A DNA stretch of 15,351 nucleotides, from assembly GCA_022592445.1 (NCBI GenBank), contig JABYQR010000626.1, positions 1-15,351 on the forward strand. The letters are read 5' to 3'. Under the pieces are notes generated by a model. It worked only from the letters and a program-made list of their open reading frames with translations. It was not told where the DNA came from and made no database searches. Shown in pieces: positions 1 through 7,726 of the stretch. The DNA is from Cytidiella melzeri. Its lineage: Eukaryota; Basidiomycota; Agaricomycetes; Polyporales; Irpicaceae. The position numbers were made by a program, and so were the translations under genes. Position 1 is the first letter of the stretch, and each line of letters opens with the position of its first letter.

Positions 1-499
1 GGACAAGGCTTGACAGATCAATGTTGCACAACCTGAGGAGGGCCAGGTCACATAGGTTTTTCCAGAGGAAGTGGATTTGCTTTGGTGGCCATGAGGATTG
101 TGGGCAGGGGAACTGCAGCTGAACTGATTGGCTGTTGCACTGTGATCAGTGCCAGCTTGTATTTTTGGTTTGCTCTCGATGAAAAGGACTCGGAAGAGTT
201 TGCTACCATTGCCGGATCCTTGTTATTATGGAGTATTTTTAGACACATAAGCACCAACAGTAACATGACATTGAAGGCCGTGTTTTTAAGGTGATGAATA
301 TGGTGTCCTGTGAGTCAAACAAAACTCACAAGTACACTAAGTTACTGCCCAGCCTTCATGTTTACTAATGTCCCCTTTGGCATGACATACAAAAAAACTG
401 CAACAATACAGAGAAGATTAGCATGGCCTCTGCACAAGGATGACATGCTTTCCTGGAGTGGTAGACCTACGAGTCTCAAAATTTATTACTCTTTGTCTT
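1..499. other. No recognised gene (left edge)
   Basis: I see no coding sequence I can support here. Short open frames exist on both strands (for example 48-266 minus and 82-294 plus), but none shows a family motif, a convincing splice structure or a repeated counterpart elsewhere in the window. It may be intergenic sequence or an old element remnant that continues beyond the left edge. Confidence 0.4.
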
Positions 500-605
500 C
501 AGACTCCTACCCAGTCATCTCCAGTTGGGAGAGTAGAAGATATGCTTGTCTTGAGGAGTAATTGGCTGTGTTTTGTCCCATACTAGTTTAGGAAATCAAT
601 CAAAA

Positions 606-1160
606 GTTTTGATTCTATATGTGGCGTATCAGTTTGTACTCGCTGCATTGTCCAGGTCATTTTACTCACCCAGTTCTGCCTTGTCGTCCTCCTCCCCATT
701 GTCCTTTGATGCCACATTGAGATGGCGTGTTTTTACGTTACCATCAATATCTTCAATTTCTATCTCCTCCACTCCATCATCGGAGTGTCGAGCATCATCT
801 TCTTCCTCCGATACAACAGTTGTCTTTCTTGATTTCTTGTTAGCTTGTGATGCTGTAGTCCGTGCCTTCTTTCTTGGAGCCTTTTCCGTAGGAATACTTT
901 TGCGCTTTGCTGCTGCAGGGGGATCATCGAGCGCCATGGTGGGTTTGAGTGAAGTGAAAAATTCAACCTGTCGGGGCACCATTGCCAAATCTAGACTACT
1001 GCGGTGGCCATTGCCGGATTGCTCGTCTACCCACCAGACTACCCATAACCCGCAGAATGGGTATGGGTTTTGGAAAGCACACAATTGATGAACCCGTGCC
1101 CATACCCACCATACCCATACCCATAACCCACGTGGGTATGCGCTACCCATGCAATTCACT
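606..1160 (-). mobile_element. Short hAT-type DNA transposon derivative
   Basis: A perfect 8-bp direct repeat, AATCAAAA, flanks the block at 598-605 and 1161-1168; 8-bp target duplications are typical of hAT elements. The right end (1041-1152) carries several GGGTATGGG/ACCCATACCC motifs in both orientations, resembling the subterminal repeats of hAT elements. The interior encodes the lysine/arginine-rich start of a protein on the minus strand. The terminal inverted repeats are only weakly visible, and the left end lacks the subterminal motifs. The element is about 555 bp, far too short for an autonomous hAT, so it is an internally deleted or 3'-truncated copy. An undisrupted target is present at 7345-7365. 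Confidence 0.6.
615..937 (-). pseudogene. hAT transposase N-terminal exon fragment
   Basis: The ATG at 937 sits in a near-ideal eukaryotic start context (CCCACCATGGCG). It opens a frame of about 89 residues starting MALDDPPAAAKRKS, with a basic stretch (PRKKAR, KKSRK) followed by an acidic stretch (EEEDDARHSDDGVEEIEIED). Such a basic/acidic leader is common before the zinc-finger part of fungal hAT transposases; the assignment is inference from context. The exon appears to end at 670, followed by the donor GTGAGT, a CTGAT branch-like site and a TATAG acceptor ending at 615, giving a 55-nt intron. After the acceptor the frame enters the flanking repeat and stops within about ten codons. No zinc finger, catalytic core or dimerisation domain remains, so the copy cannot encode an active transposase. 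Confidence 0.5.
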
Positions 1161-1331
1161 AATCAAAACATGTGCTTTATCTCCCCAACCTTGGTTCTAC
1201 TTCTCTCCCTCTGACAATGGGCACATAACAAGTGTAAACAATGATTGGCGCCACAGCCGGCACATCGGACTTTGAAGGTATTTGCAGACACTCAAGAAAT
1301 AATCAATGTTTGTGCGAGTATTGTGACATGG

Positions 1332-1480
1332 GTATTTGTTAATAATGGACTTTTGCGGCGCTACTCATGGACTTCACCCCTGTCGGACATTCTTTTGTCT
1401 CCTGTCTCATGACTCCTTTGTAGTATGATTGCATCTTTTGTTTCATCACGCGGACACTGCCTCGTTGCCATCTTCCTTGT
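1332..1480. other. Unassigned 150-bp junction between repeat copies
   Basis: This stretch lies between the end of the direct repeat-X copy (1331) and the outer end of the inverted arm (1481). It matches neither the arm nor the repeat, and no gene or terminal motif is seen. It marks where the left arm stops being collinear with the right arm: the sequence equivalent to 7389-7512 is missing from the left arm. Confidence 0.5.
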
Positions 1481-2461
1481 AGAAATAAGGTTGGGAGAAT
1501 AGCACATGTTAAATTGATTGATTTCTAAAAACAGTATTACAATAAACACAACCAAACATTCCTTGAGACCCAGTATGTCTTCTGCTCTCCCAACCGGGGA
1601 CAACTGGGTAGGAGTCTGGTTCGTCCTAATGAACACTCGCACAGCAACGGAAGAATGTACCATGCTTATAGCAGACATGTAGCCAAGTTCTTACACGCTT
1701 ATGGTGCTTTCGTGGGCTCAGAATTACCTGTGCGAGCCACGATGCAACGCGTTGTCGAAGCCACCATTCTGTCGAAGAGTGTATACATTGACGCGATAGC
1801 TGAGTAGTACAGCACTACGACGACGTTTTCTGCTTTGGAGAATAACCTTGACCATAACCTGAGGATTCAGCGAAAACTATGGAAACAATAATGAGGATCC
1901 GGAGACACCACAACGACGATGGAGGATGAGCGGGCATCGAACAGTGGTGGGATGGTGTGAGGGTCGAGTCCGAACCCGTGAGCGTGATTAGCGATACCGA
2001 TGTGAAATACAGGGTTAGGGAAAGATACATAGCAAAGATAGCGCAACAATGAGATAGCGAGGTACATTGCGTTTCGTGCTCCTTCAGAGCGAGATGGTGG
2101 GGGACTGAGCTACAATTGGTAGATTAGAGACGGTGATGCGAGATGGTGTTGTTCTCCTTGAGAGATGATGGGTAGCCGTTGCTTGCGTACAGCAAGCAGG
2201 CTTTAGCAGTTGTTGAGAGCGTGCTGTGAGTTGTAAAGAAATCATAGAAAGCAGGAAGTCGAGGGAATCCAAGGTAGGTGTCCATGCGTCGCGGGGTATG
2301 TAGCCTGCTTGCTTCAACTAGGCAGTCAAGCGCGAGCGGACTCCAATGCGCCTGTCGAGGATCGAGGGAGGAAGAGATGCTGCCAGTGGAAGAAGGGAAT
2401 GATGTCAGTTATCGGGAGGAGTGGTGGAATCCGAGTGGTTGCTCACCAGATCAACTGGATC
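1481..2461. other. Conserved 3' flank of the left gene (no confident gene)
   Basis: About 980 bp downstream of the minus-strand gene is nearly identical to 6425-7388. Overlapping small frames of 66-71 codons (1815-2030 and 1867-2067, minus) are preserved in the other copy with about one residue changed each. Because the whole tract is nearly identical, that preservation is no evidence of coding. It could be a long 3' untranslated region, a non-coding part of a mobile unit, or both. The last part (1481 to about 1640) is repeat X in reverse orientation. Confidence 0.5.
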
Positions 2462-3239
2462 TCAGTCGGACGACTCATCCTCCGAGTCGGAGGGCAATTC
2501 AATGAACCGTCCGTCCTCGCTGGGAGTATCCAGAACGTGGTCAAAGTAAGGCGTTGGCGGTCCAGAAGTACCTGACTCGGAGAGCGTGCTTGGGCCAGTC
2601 GACTGTCCCAGGTCTTCCTCAGACATCACGTTGGGTAAGAAGTCTAACAACGGCGCTGAGTCAACCGACCTCTCTGCGTCAGTGCCAGCGACGTCCCGTA
2701 TCTGTTGCGGAACACCACTTTCCTCCGCCGGCTCGGGAGACGAGGACCTACGTCGCTTCTTCGGCCTTTCCGAGCTCAGCAGAGCAGGATCGATCGTTAG
2801 GATGTTCGCGCTCGACGAGGCATGGGAGACTTGAGTCTCATAGCCCTCTGAGCCCCAGGTATTCTCGGGTGCTGGGAAGGGAGCTGGCGGGGCACTGTCC
2901 ATCGGCAACATGGGGTATTCGATGTCTATATCCTCGTGGTATCCCTCTGGATCCCGGCGCAGGGCCTCCACTTCATCAGGCACAGAGTGCCACACGCCTC
3001 CTAGGGTGGTGCGAAACAGGAACGCCCCGTCTCCGGATTCGAAGTACCGAAACGGCGCTGCTGCTCTCTCTTTATACCTGGGCATGCCACTGCTCAGATA
3101 GAACGGCATTTTATACGGGTCTCCAACAATGTTCAGGTAATACTCAACAAGTGGCATGGCACACTTTGAGAACCTTTTCCGCAGACGCAGACGCTGTACT
3201 CCTCCTTCATCGACTAGTACGAGATAGGGAGGTAGGATA
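1481..3239 (-). repeat. Left arm of 1.75-kb inverted duplication
   Basis: The reverse complement of 1481-3239 aligns almost throughout with 5648-7388. Clear landmarks in both arms are the gene stop region (2462 and 6424), the CGAAACGCAATGTACCTC block, and the outer boundary at TTATTTCT. The arms differ by scattered substitutions, a 17-nt indel downstream of the gene (about 2298-2316 versus 6570), and a rearranged patch near 5790-5880. The arm covers the 3' two thirds of the gene plus about 1 kb of downstream sequence, but not exons 1 and 2. No target duplication or terminal motif is visible at either end. Confidence 0.85.
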
Positions 3240-3756
3240 CAGATGTCGGACTCTGGATAGAGACACCAGTCTGAACCCTGGAGAGTCGTTCAGTTGAATG
3301 GCCACACAGGACATGGTTGAGCAGTGAACGTAATACTTACGACTTGATAACCCTTGGAGGGCAGCACACCAGGAGCTTGTGACGGTATCTCAGGGAAGAA
3401 AGGACGCGTAACTACTGGGCCCGAAGGACCAACAGGAAGTTCTTGGGACTATAATAGGTATCCTACGCGTGAGCGGCAAGCCCAGAAGTAAGAGCTGAAG
3501 TACATACCACATGACTACCGCTTGGTTGTGCACTCGGCTGTGCGGCCACTTCACCTGTCGAATGATTCTTTCTGTTGTGGTTTCTGTTCCTTCTGTCGAC
3601 GAGCTTTCTGTTCGGAGGAATAACCACAAAGGTAATACCATTGTCAGCATTCTTCTTGGCTCTGACCGCACGTGGTGCGGTGGTGGCCGACGAGCCCTGG
3701 CCCGCGGTAGGTGGCTCTGTACGCTGGGCCCTTCCCTTGCCCTTGCTTTTGGCCAT
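2462..3756 (-). CDS. Hypothetical nuclear-type protein, three exons, 390 aa
   Basis: No known family is recognised. The model is exon 1 at 3756-3508, exon 2 at 3448-3341 and exon 3 at 3277-2462, with phase-0 introns of 59 nt (GTATGT...TATAG) and 63 nt (GTAAGT...CCAG). Joined, the frame is open from the first in-frame ATG after a stop at 3898-3900 to the TGA at 2462-2464, giving 390 residues. Residues 1-119 are basic and low-complexity (MAKSKGKGRAQR at the start). Residues 120-240 look like a folded domain, with motifs LPPYLVLVDEGG, YKMPFYL and GGVWHSV. The C-terminal part is proline/serine-rich, with an NLS-like RPKKRRR near residue 290 and an acidic end (SDSEDESSD). This suggests a nuclear location but no function. 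A decayed second copy lies inverted at 5586-6424. The splice model is read from the sequence and has no transcript support. Confidence 0.75.
3278..3340 (-). other. Intron 2 of the hypothetical gene
   Basis: The donor GTAAGT is at 3340-3335 and the acceptor CCAG ends at 3278, giving 63 nt in phase 0. Reading through would hit an in-frame stop shortly upstream of exon 3, whereas removing it joins two open frames. The aligned right copy has no counterpart of this intron (see pseudogene 5586-6424). Confidence 0.75.
3449..3507 (-). other. Intron 1 of the hypothetical gene
   Basis: The donor GTATGT is at 3507-3502 and the acceptor ATTATAG ends at 3449, giving 59 nt in phase 0, typical in size for basidiomycete introns. 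The upstream exon reads up to ...PSGSHV and the downstream exon opens with SQELPVGP; both remain open in the joined frame. Confidence 0.7.
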
Positions 3757-4943
3757 AGCCGTACTCGGTTTGTCCGTGCTGATATTGAAGGGAGGGATTC
3801 GAGTTTCTCGAGGTTGAACAGCGACCACGACGACCGGGTACGAGGACGATTGCGAGGACGAATGGGAGCAGAAGAAAGAGGCGGGGGAGACTGTGAATCA
3901 CTCGACAGCTGGATGGTTCCTCGTAGATGCTGTTGTGTGGGTACGGAGGAGGGGAATGTGAGCAGAGATGGAAAGGCCACACGACGGTTTGCACAAGAAC
4001 AGCGTGCAATGGGTTTCCAGCGGTGGTGAATATAACTACGCGAACAATTCCGGCAGTAGATGGGGTCAGTCGCGCAACACCAAGGGTGCTCTGGAAAGCG
4101 TTGTTATTGAGTAAGGACGACGGGTGTGGGCGGTGAATGACGAGAGACAGGGAATTGAAACCGAGGGTGGGTGGTGCTAGAGGTCGCGCGTCAGACTAAC
4201 TTTCCAGAATGACCCACGATTGAACTCCGACCACGCGAGCACATTCGGACACCGCGACGCGTCCTCCTTCGACAATGCACTTCTCCTCTGTTCCTCGTTC
4301 TTCTGGGCTACCACTCATTCTTCTGACGCGACCATCTTCAATTCGCTGGCCAGCTTTGAGCTCGCAGATTGCAATACCGGTGCCACTCAACAGATGCGTG
4401 GACACGCCAGCGCCAAACCACGGACAAAGGCAGTGTTGCATGGCTTTTGACCTGCACTCGACGCGACATGCCACATCGACAGCAGTTAAAAGGCCTGAAT
4501 AACTGGAAAAGAGTGGAGAGTGAGTTTAGAAGCAGCTGTATGCTCTCAAAAGACTCACTGAACGCTGATACATGGCACGCACAGGCCGTGCTCGAAGCAC
4601 AAACCAGCAGTTTCTGCGATTCTCGCGTTTTGAACGACAGAAACGGCGACAGCAATGCGGCCCCGAGGGTTCAACGTGGACCAACAACTTTCTTATGATA
4701 GGCGACAAAAAACGTGATGGCCTAAAGAAGTAACCTCTTTGCCGCTCTCACTGACAGCGGGCAATGGTGTATGGGCATTGGTGTGTGTCTCGCCTCTCAT
4801 ATAACTCTCAAGTTTTGCTCATTATTACCATGCACTTTTCGCCTGTCTGTGAGAATTTTTTTTGCATTTATTCGCAAGTTACGTCGCACGTTCTCGCATT
4901 GTCAACTGCCTCCCGCTCTTCGCTCTCCTCTTGAATTCCTTGA
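3757..4943. other. Spacer upstream of the left gene, no recognised gene
   Basis: This is the 5' side of the minus-strand gene and must hold its promoter and 5' untranslated region; a non-coding first exon is possible. Frames of up to 172 codons exist, but they overlap on both strands, lack motifs and appear to be chance. I see no clear TATA box or repeat. Nothing here is duplicated elsewhere in the window. Confidence 0.4.
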
Positions 4944-5095
4944 ATGTTTTGCTTCCGCGACCCTTGTTTTGCTCGTTCTGGCCACGATGATTGGCTAGAA
5001 ACCTTCCTCATTCTCCTCTTCGCTCGTCGGACCTTGTTTCTGTCCTCGGCATGTGCCCTTGCCGTGGTCTGCTCGTCGTTGCCAACACACATCAT

Positions 5096-5126
<31 letters not shown>

Positions 5127-5425
5127 CCCACCCCCTCACCCGCCACGTGGCCACTGCTGCTATCCTTCTCCCCACTTCAACTTTCCCTCTCGCCTGCACC
5201 AGCTACCTCCAGCAACATGAAGACCTTACTGCAGTGCTCACATCAGTCGTCGCTGTGCTCATCTTCCTCCCCAACCCTCCTTCCACCATCGCTCCCCTTC
5301 GCCTCTCAGCAACCAACCATCTAGCTGAGTCTCTTCAGGCTCCACCCACACACGCCGGTCTCCATCCTTGAACTTTACGCCCGAGCTCGTCACCTTCACA
5401 TTTTTCACCACGCTGCACCAGCTCA
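4944..5425. other. Pyrimidine-rich tract, possible promoter/5' UTR region
   Basis: The plus strand is strongly C/T-rich, with runs such as TTCCTCATTCTCCTCTTCGC and CCTTCTCCCCACTTCAACTT, a composition common around fungal transcription starts. It precedes the possible first exon of the right gene copy (5426-5539). An ATG at 5217 opens only a 36-codon frame. No protein family is recognised on either strand. Confidence 0.35.
5096..5125 (+). repeat. Hexanucleotide microsatellite (CCTCGT)n
   Basis: Four perfect tandem CCTCGT units occupy 5101-5124, preceded by a partial unit CTCGT. Read in the two strands they would give serine-rich or Glu-Asp repeats, but no supported gene spans them. Such arrays are usually length-polymorphic. 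Confidence 0.85.
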
Positions 5426-5585
5426 ATGCATCTCACACAATCGACTACCTTCATCACGCCTAGTCTTCCAAGTCCTCCATCACGCAACCCATATCGCTCC
5501 CCATCGGTCACCATCTGCACCACGGGTGACTTACAGACAGTATCATTCACTACCGGAAACCCCCGATGACTGACTCTCGTGCCAG

Positions 5586-6424
5586 ATGGTTTTTCAAGTC
5601 GACACACAGACACAGACACTCTCCCCTACCACGCTCATCTTCGCCGATATCCTCCCTCCCTATCTCGTACTAGTCGATGAAGGAGGAGTGCAGCGTCTGC
5701 GTCTGTGGAAAAGGTTCTCAAAGTGTGCAATGCCACTTGTTGAGTGTTACCTATACATTGGAGGCCCGTATAAAATGCCGTTCTATCTGAGGGATGGCAT
5801 TCCCACGTCTCTACATTCGAAGTAGCGAAATGGCGCTGCTTCGAATGTGTAGACGGGGCATTCCTGTCTCGCGCAGAACTCGGAGGCGTGTGGCACTCTG
5901 TGTTTGATGAAGTGGAGGCCCTGCGCCGGGATCCAGAGGGATACCACGAGGATATAGACATTGTCTACCCCATGTTGCCGATGGACAGTGCCCCGCCAGC
6001 TCCCTTCCCAGCACCCGAGAACACCTGGGGCTCAGAGGGCTATGAGAGTCAAGTCTCCCATGCCTCGTCGAGCGCGAACATCCTAACGATCGATCCTGCT
6101 CTGCTGAGCTCGGAAAGGCCGAAGAAGCGACGTAGGTCCTCGTCTCCCGAGCCGGCGAAGGAAAGTGGTGTTCCGCAACAGATACGGGACGTCGCTGCCA
6201 TCGACGAAGAGGAGGTCGGCATTGACTCAGCGGAGTTGTTGGACTTCTTACCCAACGTGATGTCTGACGCAGACCTGGGACAGTCGACTGGCCCGAGCAG
6301 GCTCTCCGAGTCAGGTACTTCTGGACCGCCAACGCCTTACTTTGACCACGTCCTGGATACTCCCAGCGAGGACGGACGGTTCATTGAATTGCCCTCCGAC
6401 TCGGAGGATGAGTCGTCCGACTGA
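5586..6424 (+). pseudogene. Broken inverted copy of the 390-aa hypothetical gene
   Basis: Homology to exon 3 of the left gene starts near 5648 (LPPYLVLVDEGGVQRLRL) and continues to the identical C-terminus at 6424. The copy is disabled: a TAG at 5823-5825 ends the first frame and the remainder (from about 5854) resumes in another frame. The break coincides with a local inversion at about 5811-5838. One residue is also missing in the YYLNIVGDPYK region. The rest is about 90% identical in protein by eye, including the NLS-like RPKKRRR and the acidic tail. Upstream, 5586-5647 reads MVFQVDTQTQ..., differing from the left gene's exon 2 apart from a short match at the exon junction. An optional first exon at 5426-5539 (ATG at 5426) with a 46-nt intron would join it in frame; this is speculative. 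Confidence 0.75.
5811..5852 (+). repeat. Hairpin from a small inversion inside the pseudogene
   Basis: CTACATTCGAAGTAGCG (5811-5827) is the near-perfect inverse of CGCTGCTTCGAATGTGTAG (5834-5852), separated by AAATGG. In the left gene the corresponding stretch occurs once, in the orientation of the second half. The first half therefore looks like an inverted, locally templated copy that replaced original coding sequence. It creates the TAG at 5823-5825 and shifts the frame. Confidence 0.75.
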
Positions 6425-7388
6425 GATCCAGTTGATGTGGTGAGCAACCACTCGGATTCCACCACTCCTCCCGATAACTGACATCATTCCCTTCTTCCAC
6501 TGGCAGCATCTCTTCCTCCCTCGATCCTCGACAGGCAGATTGGAGTCCGCTCGCGCTTGACTGCCTAGTTGAACCCGCGACGCATGGCCACCCACCTTGG
6601 ATTCCCTCGACTTCCTGCTTTCTATGATTTCTTTACGACTCACAGCACGCTCTCAACAACTGTTAAAGCCTGCTTGCTGTACGCAAGCAACGGCTACCCA
6701 TCATCTCTCAAGGAGAACAACACCATCTCGCATCACCGTCTCTAATCTACCAATTGTAGCTCAGTCCCCCACCATCTCGCTCTGAAGGAGCACGAAACGC
6801 AATGTACCTCGCTATCTCATTGTTGCGCTATCTTTGCTATGTATCTTTCCCTAACCCTGTATTTCACATCGGTATCGCTAATCACGCTCACGGGTTCGGA
6901 CTCGACCCTCACACCATCCCACCACTGTTCGATGCCCGCTCATCCTCCATCGTCGTTGTGGTGTCTCCGGATCCTCATTATTGTTCTCATAGTTTTCGCT
7001 GAATCCTCAGGTTATGGTCAAGGTTATTCTCCAAAGCAGAAAACGTCGTCGTAGTGCTGTACTACTCAGCTATCGCGTCAATGTATACACTCTTCGACAG
7101 AATGGTGCCTTCGACAACGCGTTGCATCGTGGCTCGCACAGGTAATTCTGAGCCCACGAAAGCACCATAAGCGTGTAAGAACTTGGCTACATGTCTGCTA
7201 TAAGCATGCTACATTCTTCCGTTGCTGTGCGAGTGTTCATTAGGACGAACCAGACTCCTACCCAGTTGTCCCCGGTCGGGAGAGCAGAAGACATGCTGGG
7301 TCTCAAGGAATGTTTGGTTGTGTTTATTGTAATACTGTTTTTAGAAATCAATCAATTTAACATGTGCTATTCTCCCAACCTTATTTCT
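6425..7388. other. Conserved 3' flank of the right copy (no confident gene)
   Basis: This is the counterpart of 1481-2461, nearly identical over long runs and visibly better conserved than the coding part. It differs by a 17-nt deletion near 6570 and a few substitutions. Small frames at 6802-7002 and 6839-7054 mirror those of the left arm, with no independent evidence of translation. It passes into repeat X from about 7240. Confidence 0.5.
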
Positions 7389-7512
7389 GCTTCCTCCGAC
7401 GACTGGCACTTAACAAGTGTAAGCAATGATTGGCGCCACAGCCGGCACATGTGGACTTTGGAGTTATTCGCAGACACTCAAGTAATTATCAATGTTTGAG
7501 AATATTGTGACA
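7240..7512 (+). repeat. Undisrupted copy of repeat X
   Basis: Shared with 500-605 plus 1161-1331 in the same orientation, and in part with 1481-1640 in the opposite orientation. Similarity to the left direct copy ends at ATTGTGACAT (7504-7513), which may mark a true element end. It gives the empty-site sequence for the hAT-type insertion at 606-1160. The palindrome TGGCGCCA lies at about 7430. Confidence 0.65.
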
Positions 7513-7545
7513 TCAGTTCCTTGACTTCAGACATTCATCTATGAC

Positions 7546-7726
7546 ATGGAACAGCGGTCTGATTTCTCTGCGCACTCTAGCTCTGTTTTATCTACAACTT
7601 GTACTCCACCGCAGCAAATACCGTCTATTGAAGAAATCTGCTCAGCATGCCTAGAAGCATTTGGACTGAGGGCGTGCCAACTGCAGTGTCTGTTCGCACA
7701 GGCATTACTTGGCCGGAAGGATGTAT
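7546..7726 (+). pseudogene. RecQ/DEAD-like helicase N-terminal fragment
   Basis: An ATG at 7546 opens a frame of about 60 residues containing IPSIEEICSACLEAFGLRAC, then QLQ and AQALLGRKDVL. This resembles the Q-motif region (FG-x-x-x-C-x-x-Q) and the stretch just before Walker A in RecQ-like fungal helicases, where AxLxGxDV is followed by the ATP-binding loop. The match is from memory of the family pattern, not a search. The frame runs into the gypsy-type LTR just at the point where TGxGKS would be expected, so the ATP-binding loop and everything after it is missing. No continuation is seen to the right of the LTR. Confidence 0.45.

Larger units (their letters stand above)
500..1331 (+). repeat. 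Diverged copy of repeat X, interrupted by a hAT-type element
   Basis: Positions 500-605 align visibly with 7250-7356 (shared blocks such as CAGACTCCTACCCAGT and GAAATCAATCAA). Positions 1161-1331 align with about 7355-7512 (shared blocks CATGTGCT, CAAGTGTAA, ATGATTGGCGCCACAGCC and ATTGTGACAT). The two pieces are contiguous in the 7240-7512 copy, so the 606-1160 block was inserted later. A third copy lies in the opposite orientation from 1481 to about 1640. The repeat has no recognised coding function, and its full length and termini are not certain. Confidence 0.7.
5648..7388 (+). repeat. Right arm of 1.75-kb inverted duplication
   Basis: This is the reverse-complement counterpart of 1481-3239. 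Homology starts near TATCCTCCCTCCC at 5648 and ends at TTATTTCT (7381-7388) where compared with the left arm. The repeat-X sequence continues collinearly to about 7512, so this arm holds the fuller copy of the unit. The arm is non-identical to the left arm, so this is not an assembly mirror. Confidence 0.85.

Noticed and set aside
48..294. Possible gene fragments on both strands at the left edge
   Set aside because: No recognisable motif, no splice support and no repeated counterpart; kept only as unassigned sequence.
1361..1678. 105-codon minus-strand frame that resembles the plus-strand frame at 7191-7499
   Set aside because: Both fall in the inverted repeat and repeat X. Their ends diverge where the repeat copies diverge, and no domain or start context supports coding.
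1815..2067. Small conserved ORFs (71 and 66 codons) shared with 6802-7054
   Set aside because: The whole surrounding tract is nearly identical between arms, so conservation of the frame is uninformative; the two frames overlap and neither has a recognised motif.
2554..3297. 247-codon open frame on the plus strand
   Set aside because: It is antisense to exon 3 of the spliced gene, and the mirrored frame at 5811-6332 is antisense to the pseudogene. Protein motifs and the splice structure support the minus-strand reading only.
3390..4009. Overlapping frames of 121-196 codons upstream of exon 1
   Set aside because: They compete with exon 1 in other frames, are low-complexity, and do not join to the conserved exon 3 through consensus splice sites as the chosen frame does.
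4868..5146. Acidic Glu-Asp repeat protein on the minus strand
   Set aside because: The repeat is simply the CCTCGT microsatellite translated; no other evidence of a gene.
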